From positions 454,320 to 518,319 of the forward strand of contig PHAR01000001.1 in the NCBI GenBank assembly GCA_002840405.1: a stretch of 64,000 bases of DNA. The letters run 5' to 3'. The notes under the pieces were generated by a model. It saw only the letters and a program-made list of their open reading frames with translations. It made no database searches and was not told the origin of the DNA. Position 1 is the stretch's first letter. Every line of letters starts with the position of its first letter. Positions 44,555 to 52,944 of this stretch are shown one piece after another. The translations under genes and the position numbers were made by a program. The DNA is from Deltaproteobacteria bacterium HGW-Deltaproteobacteria-8. Lineage in GTDB: Bacteria > Desulfobacterota > Desulfovibrionia > Desulfovibrionales > Desulfovibrionaceae.

Positions 44555-46796
44555 CGAACGCGAACTGAACCCGGCCCAGCTGGAGGCGGTCATGCACGTG
44601 CACGGCCCGGTGCTGTGCATCGCGGGCGCGGGCAGCGGCAAGACGCGCACCATCGTCTACCGCCTGGCGCGGCTGGTGCAGGAGCATGTCTCGCCGGAGA
44701 ACATCCTGCTTCTGACCTTCACCCGGCGCGCGTCCCTGGAGATGCTGCACCGAGCCGGGAGCATCATGGGCCGCCCCCTCACCGGGGCCAGCGGCGGCAC
44801 CTTCCACTCCTTCGCCTACGGCGTGCTGCGCCGCCACGCCATTGAGGCCGGGTACCCCCAAGGCCTCACCCTCATGGACCGGGGCGACTGCGAGGACCTG
44901 CTGGGCGAGCTGAAAGCCCACCTGGACCTGGGCCGGGGCGACCGCTCCTACCCCAAGCGCGCCACCCTGGCCGACACCATCACCAAGTCCCGCAACAAGG
45001 AACTGGACATCGCGGCCATCCTGGACCGCGAGGCCTACCACCTGCTGCCCTACCAGGCGGACATCGAGCGCCTGGCCGTGGAGTACGAGAAGGCCAAGCG
45101 CAGCCAGGGCCTCATGGACTACGACGACCTGCTCTTCGGCCTGGAGCGCCTGCTGGTGGAACACCCGGAGATCAAGGACGCCCTGCGCCGCCGCTATCCC
45201 TTTGTCATGGTCGACGAGTACCAGGACACCAACCTGGTGCAGGCCCGGCTGGTGCGGCTGCTGGCCGGTCGCGCGGGCAACGTCATGGCCGTGGGCGACG
45301 ACGCCCAGTCCATCTACGCCTTCCGGGGCGCTGTGGTGGCCAACATTTTGGAATTTCCGCACATCTTCAAGGACGCCAAGCTCATCCGCCTGGAGAAGAA
45401 CTACCGCTCGGTGCAGCCCATCCTGGACCTGACCAACTGCGTGCTCTCCGGGGCCGAGCACAAGTTCGACAAGCACCTCTACGCCGCCCGCGCAGGCGGG
45501 GCCAAGCCGCGCATCATCCAGACCCTGAGCGACCAGTCCCAGGCCACCCAGGCCGTGAGCCTCATCGTGGACATGGCCAGCCGCCACCCCCTGCACGAGA
45601 TCGCCGTGCTCTTCCGCGCCGGGTACCAGTCCTATTCCCTGGAGGTGGCGCTGACCCGCGCCGGCCTGCCCTACCGCAAGTATGGCGGGGTGCGCTTCCA
45701 CGAGGCCGCGCACATCAAGGACGTTTTGTGTTACCTGCGCCTGGCCGCCAACTGGGCGGACATGCTGGCCTGGACCCGCGTGCTGGGTCTGCTCAAGGGC
45801 GTGGGCGGCAAGACAGCGGGCAAGATCGCCCAGGCGGTGCTGGCGGGCGAGGCCAAGACGCTCGACAAGCACGCCAAGCGCTTTCCGGACCTGCCAGGCC
45901 TGCTCGCCGAACTGGACGCCCTGCGCCGACTGACCCACGCGCCAGCCGCCGCCCTGGACCGGGCCATGAGCCACTACGCGCCCCTGCTCATCCAGGCCTA
46001 CCCGGACGACTACCCCAAGCGCCAGGCGGGCCTGGAGCAGCTGGCCCAGATCGCGGTGAACTACAAGGACATCGAGGAGTTTTTGGCCGACCTGTGCCTG
46101 GACGGCTCGCCCACGGAGGACGACGACGCGCGCGGGGCCGTGGTGCTCTCCACCGTGCACTCGGCCAAGGGGCTCGAATGGCGCGGGGTGATCTTGATCG
46201 ATCTGGTGGAGGACCGCTTCCCGTCCAAGAAGGCCATGCAGCGCCAGGAGGACATGGAGGAGGAGCGCAGGCTGATGTATGTGGCCTGCACACGCGCCAA
46301 GGACGAGCTGGCCCTGCTGGTGCCGGGCACCCTGTACAACCGCTTCAACAACTGCCGCGAACCCGCCACCCCGAGCCCCTTTGTGCAGGAGCTGCCGGAT
46401 TTGGTCGCCGAGCGCCTGGTGGAGACCTTCACCGGGGGGCTCAGGCGCAAGGACGAGCGTCTGCTTTCAGTGCTGGAAGCCGGGGCCGGAGACAGCCCCG
46501 TGGACAGGACCAGCGAACGCCTGGCCCCGGTGGTGCTGCCCGCACCGCCCCAGCGCCCGGCCTACGAGCCCGGAGCGCGGCCCATCAGCGCTGCGGCCGC
46601 CCCGCACACGACCTATGCGGCCGCGCCCGCGCCAAGATCGGCCATGGAAGGCGCGACCACCAAGCTCGGCCTGTGCGAGCACAAGATCTTCGGTCAGGGC
46701 AAGATCATCGCCGAGATCCCGCCGGACAAGTTCCGGGTGAACTTCCCGGGCTTTGGGCTCAAGGTCATCGTCAAGACGTACCTGAAATTGCTGTAG
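44541..46796 (+). CDS. UvrD/PcrA-type superfamily 1A DNA helicase
   Basis: A 751-residue 3'-5' DNA helicase. Motifs in order: Q-motif region LNPAQLEAVMHVHGP, Walker A GAGSGKT (29-35), LLTFTRRAS, VDEYQDTN near 224, VGDDAQSIYAFRGA, LEKNYRS, VLSTVHSAKGLEWRGV and RRLMYVACTRAKDEL. The C-terminus ends in a Tudor-like segment (CEHKIFGQGKIIAEIPPDKFRVNFPGFGLKVI), as in PcrA/UvrD where it binds RNA polymerase or other partners. The chosen start is the fourth rung of the 14-nt ladder; frames of the earlier rungs close after five codons. Confidence 0.93.
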   Translation: MSIDFERELNPAQLEAVMHVHGPVLCIAGAGSGKTRTIVYRLARLVQEHVSPENILLLTFTRRASLEMLHRAGSIMGRPLTGASGGTFHSFAYGVLRRHAIEAGYPQGLTLMDRGDCEDLLGELKAHLDLGRGDRSYPKRATLADTITKSRNKELDIAAILDREAYHLLPYQADIERLAVEYEKAKRSQGLMDYDDLLFGLERLLVEHPEIKDALRRRYPFVMVDEYQDTNLVQARLVRLLAGRAGNVMAVGDDAQSIYAFRGAVVANILEFPHIFKDAKLIRLEKNYRSVQPILDLTNCVLSGAEHKFDKHLYAARAGGAKPRIIQTLSDQSQATQAVSLIVDMASRHPLHEIAVLFRAGYQSYSLEVALTRAGLPYRKYGGVRFHEAAHIKDVLCYLRLAANWADMLAWTRVLGLLKGVGGKTAGKIAQAVLAGEAKTLDKHAKRFPDLPGLLAELDALRRLTHAPAAALDRAMSHYAPLLIQAYPDDYPKRQAGLEQLAQIAVNYKDIEEFLADLCLDGSPTEDDDARGAVVLSTVHSAKGLEWRGVILIDLVEDRFPSKKAMQRQEDMEEERRLMYVACTRAKDELALLVPGTLYNRFNNCREPATPSPFVQELPDLVAERLVETFTGGLRRKDERLLSVLEAGAGDSPVDRTSERLAPVVLPAPPQRPAYEPGARPISAAAAPHTTYAAAPAPRSAMEGATTKLGLCEHKIFGQGKIIAEIPPDKFRVNFPGFGLKVIVKTYLKLL

Positions 46797-46817
46797 CGCC
46801 TGCGGGACGAAGCGCCA

Positions 46818-46855
46818 ATGAAAAAGCCAGCCGGGTGACCTGCTGGCTTTTTCAT
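46818..46855. terminator. Bidirectional terminator
   Basis: ATGAAAAAGCCAGC (46818-46831) pairs perfectly with GCTGGCTTTTTCAT (46842-46855), with A- and T-runs in the stem. It lies between the UvrD-type gene and the convergent HD-GYP gene. Confidence 0.9.
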
Positions 46856-46901
46856 ATTTCTGGCCTGCGCGGAGGCTGGCCTGTTGCCGCAAAACCAGTT
46901 G

Positions 46902-48662
46902 CTAGCCCTTGCCCGGAGCGTCCTCGCCTGCCGGTGCGGATGGCGGCGCGGCAGGTGGCGCGGGCGGCGGGCTGCCCGGCATGGGCACCTCGTCGATCTG
47001 CTCGGCGTTGAGGTGCGCCTCAGCATACTCCTTGTACACCCCGCTCTGCAGGAACAGGCCGAACACGTCCGGGTCCACGTGCTTGTCCTTGCACATGAAG
47101 CCCAGAATCTTCACGGCCTGGGAGAGCTTCATGGGCTCCTTGTAGGGCCGGTCCTTGGCCGTGAGGGCCTCGAACACGTCGGCCACGGCCAGGATGCGCG
47201 CCTGCAGCGACAAGGCCTCGGCCATAAGGTGGTTGGGGTAGCCCGTGCCGTCGAGCTTCTCGTGGTGGCTGCCCGCGAACTCCGGGATGCGCGCCAGGCG
47301 CTTGGGAAAGGGCAGGCGGCTGAGCATGTCGAAGGTGACCACGGTGTGGTCCTCGATGGTCTTGCGCTCGGCGTCGTTGAGCGAGCCCTTGCGGATGCAG
47401 AGGTTCAGCACCTCGTTCTCGCTCAGCCAGGGCTTCTGCTCGCCGTTGTCGTCATAGGCGCGCGCGGCGATCTCCTTGACCCTGCTGATGCGCTCGTCGC
47501 TCATGAACTCGCCGGGCTTGTTGCAGGACTCGATGAAGGTGAGGTCCTCCTCCAGGTCCTGGCGGCGCTTCTCCATCTCCTCGGTGACGGCGAACATCTC
47601 CGCACGCGCGGCCCCGTGCCCGGCCATCTCCAGCAGCTTTTCCAGCAGCTCGGCCTGCAGGGACTTGCCGATGAGCTTGAAGCGCGTGCGCACGAACTCG
47701 ATGCGGTCCACGATGGCCTCGAGCTTGGTGGACTTGTCGACCACGTGCACGGGCGTGGTGATCTTGCCCACGTCATGCATCCAGGCCGCGAGCTTCAGCT
47801 CCTCCATCTCGTTTTCGCTGAACTGAACGTCGGCGTAGGGGCCATCCTTCTGGGCGTTGATGGTCTCGGCGATGCGCATGGTCAGGTCCACCACGCGGTC
47901 GATGTGGCCCTTGGTGTAGGGGCTCTTGGCGTCGATGGCCGCGGCGATGGACTGCATGAAGGAGTACAGAAGCTCCTTCAGGCCGTTGATGAGCTGGGTG
48001 TTGGTGAGGGCCACGGCGGCCTGGGAAGCCAGGGAGCGCACCGCCTCCAGGCGCTCCTGGGAGAAGCCCACCACCTCGCCGCTGGTCTGGTCCTTGGCGT
48101 TCAGGAGTTGCAGCACGCCGATGATCTCGTGCTCGTGGTTGACCATGGGCATGACCAGCATGGACTGGGAGCGGTAGCCCGTGGACTTGTCGTAGCCGCG
48201 CGTGCCGGTGAAGTCGTAGCCCTCGGCGCAATACACGTCGTCGATGTTGACGTACTCACGGGTCAGGGCCACGTGGGAGGAGACGTTGGCGTGGTTGGGC
48301 TCCCCGCCTTCCTTGTAGAGGGACACCGGGGGCAGGGTCACGGGGTTGCCGCTGGTGCCGCCCAGGCGAACATTCATGGTGTCGTTCTGGAGCACCACGA
48401 ACTCCAGGGCCTGGCCCGTCGGGTCCACGATGTACAGGGTGCCCGCGTCGGCATGGGTGAGGTTGCGGGCCAGCTCCACGATCATCTCAAGCAGCCGGTT
48501 GCGGTCCTGCTCGGCCGAGAGCGCCAGGCCGATCTCCGAGAGGCGCTGCATCTGCCGGTTCAGCCGGGAGACCTGCCCGCGCAGCTCCTCAACGGTCTCC
48601 GGCCCCTGCTCCGGCACGGAAGCGTCACACGTGCTCGTCATTTCCTTGGGTTCATCAACCAT
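46902..48662 (-). CDS. GAF and HD-GYP domain protein
   Basis: A 586-residue probable sensor/cyclic-di-nucleotide phosphodiesterase. An N-terminal coiled coil (about 25-60) leads into a GAF domain (LNLTHADAGTLYIVD-like start to LQLLNAKDQTSGEVVGF). The HD-GYP core follows: AAAIDAKSPYTKGHIDRVVDLT, WMHDVGKITTP, IEDHTVVTFDMLSRL, HHEKLDGTGYP and RILAVADVFEALTAKDRPYK. An insertion of about 110 mostly helical residues separates the HD box from the later HD-GYP helices. A Pro/Ala-rich tail ends it. The start at 48662 is a choice among in-frame ATGs; 48806 is the longest. No membrane segment is seen. Confidence 0.9.
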   Translation of the reverse strand: MVDEPKEMTSTCDASVPEQGPETVEELRGQVSRLNRQMQRLSEIGLALSAEQDRNRLLEMIVELARNLTHADAGTLYIVDPTGQALEFVVLQNDTMNVRLGGTSGNPVTLPPVSLYKEGGEPNHANVSSHVALTREYVNIDDVYCAEGYDFTGTRGYDKSTGYRSQSMLVMPMVNHEHEIIGVLQLLNAKDQTSGEVVGFSQERLEAVRSLASQAAVALTNTQLINGLKELLYSFMQSIAAAIDAKSPYTKGHIDRVVDLTMRIAETINAQKDGPYADVQFSENEMEELKLAAWMHDVGKITTPVHVVDKSTKLEAIVDRIEFVRTRFKLIGKSLQAELLEKLLEMAGHGAARAEMFAVTEEMEKRRQDLEEDLTFIESCNKPGEFMSDERISRVKEIAARAYDDNGEQKPWLSENEVLNLCIRKGSLNDAERKTIEDHTVVTFDMLSRLPFPKRLARIPEFAGSHHEKLDGTGYPNHLMAEALSLQARILAVADVFEALTAKDRPYKEPMKLSQAVKILGFMCKDKHVDPDVFGLFLQSGVYKEYAEAHLNAEQIDEVPMPGSPPPAPPAAPPSAPAGEDAPGKG

Positions 48663-48834
48663 GCGCACCCCGTAAAATCGTAATGTCACATTGTCGAGAA
48701 TGATGGATCGCGTCGATTGGTACGTAACACACCCACACGCCAGAAGGAAAGAGGAAAGCCCCAGGTTGCCCGGAGCACCGGAATAGAGTAGAGCAGACTT
48801 GCGCACAGGCGCGCATCCTCTACCAGGAGCTTAC

Positions 48835-49662
48835 GTGCAGGCATCCCCACATCAGCAACGCATCCTCACCGCAGGCCTGGCAGTGGCCCTTGTGGCCCTG
48901 GCACTCTGGTTCGGCGGCGTGCTGGTCACGCTGCTGCTGCTGGTCCTGTGCGGCCTTGGCCAGTGGGAATTCGCTACCATGTTCCTGCCCGGCCCGGAGC
49001 ACAAAAACCTGCGCCTCACAGGCGTGGCCCTGGGCGCGCTGCTGATCCTGGCGGCCCAGGCGGGCGGCCCCACAGCGGCCCTGTGGGCCTTTGCCGCCTG
49101 CTTCTGGATTCTGGGCCTGCACTTCCTCATGCGCTTCAGCCGGGGCCAGAGCCTCGGGGGGCCTGGCGCGCACGCCGCACAATTCACCGACGAACTCGTG
49201 CTGCTCTGCTCCCTGGCCTACCTGCCGCTCATGCTCCAGTTCTTCCTGCTCCTGAACACCCGCGAGATCATCCTGGTTGTCCTCTCGACCACCGTTTCCG
49301 ACACGGCGGCCTATTATGCAGGAACCCTGCTCGGAAAGCGGAAGATCTGGCCCCAGGTGAGCCCCAAGAAATCCTGGGCCGGGAGCATCGGCGGGCTGGC
49401 CGGGTGCGTGCTGGCCGTGACGGCTTACGGCCTGTACTTCGGGCAGGCCCCGGTCGCCGCCTGGCTGCTCCTCGGCGCGCTCCTCAACCTGGCCGCCCAG
49501 CTGGGTGACTTCTTCGAGTCCGCGCTCAAGCGCAGCCTGGAGGTCAAAGACTCCGGCACGCTCCTGCCCGGCCACGGCGGCCTGCTCGACCGCATCGACA
49601 GCCTGCTTCTGGCCCTGCCCTGCTATGTGCTGGCGCGACTCATCCAGCCCTTCTTCCAGTAA
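48835..49662 (+). CDS. cdsA: Phosphatidate cytidylyltransferase
   Basis: A 275-residue membrane enzyme making CDP-diacylglycerol from phosphatidate and CTP. It has about eight hydrophobic segments and the CDS signature near the C-terminus: SDTAAYYAGTLLGKRKIWPQVSPKKSWAGSIGG, then QLGDFFESALKRSLEVKDSGTLLPGHGGLLDRIDS. The start is probably GTG at 48835, five bases after AGGAG. The usual partner uppS is not present upstream; dxr follows after nine bases. Confidence 0.95.
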   Translation: MQASPHQQRILTAGLAVALVALALWFGGVLVTLLLLVLCGLGQWEFATMFLPGPEHKNLRLTGVALGALLILAAQAGGPTAALWAFAACFWILGLHFLMRFSRGQSLGGPGAHAAQFTDELVLLCSLAYLPLMLQFFLLLNTREIILVVLSTTVSDTAAYYAGTLLGKRKIWPQVSPKKSWAGSIGGLAGCVLAVTAYGLYFGQAPVAAWLLLGALLNLAAQLGDFFESALKRSLEVKDSGTLLPGHGGLLDRIDSLLLALPCYVLARLIQPFFQ

Positions 49663-49671
49663 GGCGCGCAC

Positions 49672-50883
49672 GTGAAGACCTACATCTCCCTCTGGCCCGC
49701 CTACGCGCCACAGCTGCCCTTCCCCCGCAGCCTGGCCATCCTGGGCTCCACCGGCTCCATCGGCGTCAACGCGCTTTCGGTGGTGGCGCAACACCCGGAC
49801 CTTTTTCGCGTGGCCGCGCTCGGCGGGGGCAAGAACGCCGCCCGCCTGGCAGAGCAGGCAAAGCTCTTCCGGCCCGGCCTGCTGGCCGTGCTGAACGAGG
49901 CCACGGCGCACGAACTCAGGGGCCTGCTTCCCGCAGGCTACGCCCCGGAGATCCTGGTCGGCCCCGCGGCCTACGAGACCGTGGCAGCCATGCCTGAGGC
50001 GGACCTGGTGCTTTCGGCCATTGTCGGTGCGGCGGGCTTTCTGCCCACGCTGGCGGCGGCCAAGGCAGGCAAACGCATCGCGCTCGCCAACAAGGAGAGC
50101 CTGGTCCTGGGCGGGCGGCTCATCCGCGCTGCTTGCCAGGCCTCGGGCGCGGTCATCCTGCCCGTGGACTCCGAGCACAACGCCCTGTTCCAGGCCCTGT
50201 GCGGCCATAACGGCGACGAGGAAGTGGCCAGGCTCATCCTCACCGCCTCCGGCGGACCGTTCCGGGGCAAGGACGCGGCCTTCCTGGCCAGCGTGACCCC
50301 GGCCCAGGCGCTCAATCATCCCAACTGGAGCATGGGCGCCAAGATCTCCGTCGACTCGGCCACGCTGATGAACAAGGGCCTGGAGGTCATCGAGGCCTGC
50401 CACCTGTACGGCCTGCCCGTGGCGCGCGTGGACGTGCTGGTGCACCCGCAGAGCATCGTGCATTCCCTGGTGGAGTATGTGGACGGTTCGCAGCTGGCGC
50501 ACCTGGGCGTGCCGGACATGCGCATCCCCATCGCGCACTGCCTGTGCTACCCACGCCGCGTGAACCTTGACATGCCCCGGCTGAATCTTGCGAGCGCGGG
50601 CAGCTTGACATTCGAGGCCCCGGACGAGACGCTGTTCCCCTGCCTGGGCCTGGCCAAGGCGGCCTTCGCGGCCAGCCACAGCCACCCCGTGGCCTTGAAC
50701 GCCGCCAACGAGGTGGCCGTGGAGCTGTTCCTGCAAGGGCGCATCAAATTTCTGGACATCCCCCGGCTCATCGAGGCTGCGCTCAGTAGGCACGCGGCCT
50801 TGCCGGAGAACTGCGGCGCGGACGAGCTCATCGACGCCGACGCCCTGACGCGGCGCGAGACCCTCGCCGCCGCCTTCGATTGA
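49672..50883 (+). CDS. dxr: 1-deoxy-D-xylulose 5-phosphate reductoisomerase
   Basis: A 403-residue enzyme of the MEP isoprenoid pathway. It shows the NADPH motif GSTGSIG (25-31), NKESLVLGG, the metal site PVDSEHNALFQ, LTASGGPF, HPNWSMGAKISVDSATLMNKGLEVIEA and the C-terminal helical domain. It starts at GTG 49672 close behind cdsA. The cdsA-dxr-rseP order is widespread. Confidence 0.98.
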   Translation: MKTYISLWPAYAPQLPFPRSLAILGSTGSIGVNALSVVAQHPDLFRVAALGGGKNAARLAEQAKLFRPGLLAVLNEATAHELRGLLPAGYAPEILVGPAAYETVAAMPEADLVLSAIVGAAGFLPTLAAAKAGKRIALANKESLVLGGRLIRAACQASGAVILPVDSEHNALFQALCGHNGDEEVARLILTASGGPFRGKDAAFLASVTPAQALNHPNWSMGAKISVDSATLMNKGLEVIEACHLYGLPVARVDVLVHPQSIVHSLVEYVDGSQLAHLGVPDMRIPIAHCLCYPRRVNLDMPRLNLASAGSLTFEAPDETLFPCLGLAKAAFAASHSHPVALNAANEVAVELFLQGRIKFLDIPRLIEAALSRHAALPENCGADELIDADALTRRETLAAAFD

Positions 50884-50928
50884 ACGACTGAATTGGTGCG
50901 TCCCGCGCGGACGCACAAGGAGTAGCAC

Positions 50929-51990
50929 GTGGGAGCCATCGCCGTTCTCCTGGTCCTTGGGGGCCTCATCTTTTTCCACGAACTCGGGCACTTCCTCATG
51001 GCCCGCAGCCTCGGCATCGGGGTCAAGGCCTTTGCCCTGGGCTTCGGCCCCAGGATATTCTCCTTCACCATGGGCATGACCGAGTACCGCCTCTGCGCCG
51101 TGCCCCTGGGCGGCTATGTCATGCTGGCGGGCGAGTCACCGGAGAACGCCGAGGACCCGGCCATCCCCACAGAGCGGCTCTTCTCGGCCCGGCCCGTGTG
51201 GCAGCGCATGGCCGTCGTGGCCGCTGGCCCCATGGCCAACTTCCTGCTGGCCTGGGGCCTGTACTGGGCGCTCTTCGCCTCCCAGGGACAGATGGGCCTG
51301 GCCCCGGTCATCGAAAAGGTGCTGCCAGAAACCCCGGCGGCAAGTGCGCACCTCGCCCCTGGCGACACCATCCTCACCGTGGACGGCCAGCCCATCATCT
51401 TCTGGGAGGAGCTGACCGAAAAGATCCAGGCGGCCGAAGGCCGCACCCTGGTGCTGGGCGTCAAGCGCGGCCAGGAGCGTCTCAACGTTTCCGTGGCCCC
51501 GGAAATGCGCCCGCGCAAGAACATCTTCGGCGAAACCGTGTCCACGCCCATGATGGGCATCATGGCGGCCAAAGAGATCGTCACCGTGGAGTTGAACGCG
51601 ATCCAGAGCCTCAAGCTCTCGGGCAAGGAGACCTGGCGGGCCGTGGTCAGCATGGTCACCGCGCTCATCAAGATGGTCGAGAGGGTCATCCCGGCCGACG
51701 CCATCGGCGGTCCCATCCTCATCGCCCAGCTCATCAGCAAGGAGGCCCAGACCGGCATCGTGGGGCTCCTCGCCCTCACCGCCGCGCTCTCGGCCAACCT
51801 CGGCTTTGTGAACCTGCTGCCCATCCCGGTGCTCGACGGCGGGCACCTGGTCATCTTCGGCCTGGAGGCCGTGACCCGCAAGCCGCTCAGCCTGCGCGCC
51901 CGGGCTGCGGCCATCCGCGTGGGCATCGCCATGCTGGCGGCGCTCATGATTCTGGCGACCTACAATGACCTGCGCCGACTGCTCCAGTGA
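50929..51990 (+). CDS. rseP: Site-2 intramembrane metalloprotease RseP
   Basis: A 353-residue membrane zinc protease. HELGH (17-21) is in the first transmembrane segment, GGYVMLAGE follows, one PDZ domain spans roughly 110-190, and the second metal motif NLLPIPVLDGGHL lies near 300. The start is GTG at 50929 with AAGGAG upstream. In other bacteria RseP cleaves anti-sigma factors and leftover signal peptides. Its end overlaps the tsaB start by 26 bases. Confidence 0.97.
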   Translation: MGAIAVLLVLGGLIFFHELGHFLMARSLGIGVKAFALGFGPRIFSFTMGMTEYRLCAVPLGGYVMLAGESPENAEDPAIPTERLFSARPVWQRMAVVAAGPMANFLLAWGLYWALFASQGQMGLAPVIEKVLPETPAASAHLAPGDTILTVDGQPIIFWEELTEKIQAAEGRTLVLGVKRGQERLNVSVAPEMRPRKNIFGETVSTPMMGIMAAKEIVTVELNAIQSLKLSGKETWRAVVSMVTALIKMVERVIPADAIGGPILIAQLISKEAQTGIVGLLALTAALSANLGFVNLLPIPVLDGGHLVIFGLEAVTRKPLSLRARAAAIRVGIAMLAALMILATYNDLRRLLQ

Positions 51991-52771
51991 CCCTGGGCTC
52001 CTGCTGGCCCTAAACGGGGCCGACGAGCGTCTGCAGCTGGCCCTGGGCCGCATGGAGGCCGGGGGCGTCTCGTTCCTGGCCGCCCAGGAGTGGACCGTGC
52101 CGGGTTCCGCCGTGCGTTTTCTGGCTCCGGGCATCCAGCAGTTGCTGGACGGCCTGGGCCTCGCTGGGCGGGACGTCCGGCGCATCGCCTGCGTGACCGG
52201 GCCGGGCAGCTTCACTGGCCTGCGCATGTCCCTGGCCCTGGCCCAGGGCATGGCGGCCGCCACGGGTGCCGAGCTGGCCGGGCTGAACCACCTGGAGCTC
52301 CTGGCCGCCGAGGCCGCGCAACTGCTCGAAGAGGGCGGGGGGGCCGTGGCCGCCCTGGTCTGGTCGCGCCGGGGGCAGGTCTACGCCCAGGCGTTTCAAC
52401 GCAGCGCGGGCCAGACGTCTCCAGTCAGCCCGCCGCAGGTGGTGGCCCTCACGGCCATGCCGGAGTTTTTGGCCGCCCTGCCCCGGCCTCTTTTTCTTTT
52501 GGGTGGCGGTCTGCGCCGCAACCTGCCCTTCTTCGAGGAGCTGGCCGGGCGCGACGTGAACCTGCGCCTGCTGCCCGCGCACTGGGACGCTCCGCGTCCG
52601 TCAGCCCTGCTCGACCTGGCCGGGCGCGCGGCCTTTGGTCCGCAGGCCCTGGAGCCAATGTACCTGCGCGCCTCGGACGCCGAGGACAACCTGGCGGCCA
52701 TCGCCGCCGGGCGCGGCCTGAGCGAAGCCGAGGCCCAGGCCATCCTCGACCGCGGCAGCCGCCCGGTCTGA
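51965..52771 (+). CDS. tsaB: tRNA t6A synthesis protein TsaB
   Basis: A 268-residue ASKHA-fold partner of TsaD in threonylcarbamoyl-adenosine synthesis. It shows LLLALNGADERLQLALGR, the family hallmark VTGPGSFTGLRMSLALAQGMAAATGAELAGLNHLELLA, and C-terminal EPMYLRASDAE. The start overlaps the rseP end in another frame; a slightly later start is possible. It closes the cdsA-dxr-rseP-tsaB group. Confidence 0.95.
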   Translation: MTCADCSSDPGLLLALNGADERLQLALGRMEAGGVSFLAAQEWTVPGSAVRFLAPGIQQLLDGLGLAGRDVRRIACVTGPGSFTGLRMSLALAQGMAAATGAELAGLNHLELLAAEAAQLLEEGGGAVAALVWSRRGQVYAQAFQRSAGQTSPVSPPQVVALTAMPEFLAALPRPLFLLGGGLRRNLPFFEELAGRDVNLRLLPAHWDAPRPSALLDLAGRAAFGPQALEPMYLRASDAEDNLAAIAAGRGLSEAEAQAILDRGSRPV

Positions 52772-52944
52772 AGCGCTTCGAACCTTCACAGCACACAGCA
52801 TTGATTGGGCCAAAGGAAGGCCAATGGTGGTCCGGAAAAGCCTGGAATCACCAGGTTCGATGACGCCCGGCCCTCGCGCAGTCGAGGCATGCGCTCCGCC
52901 CGGTCAGGCTTTGCACTCCTCACAAGAAGACGATGGAAGGATGA

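Noticed and set aside
52772-52944. Terminator between convergent tsaB and the dnaA paralogue
   Set aside because: Only weak palindromes (GAAGCGCTTC and an ATTGGGCC/GGCCAAT pair) without T-runs were found.
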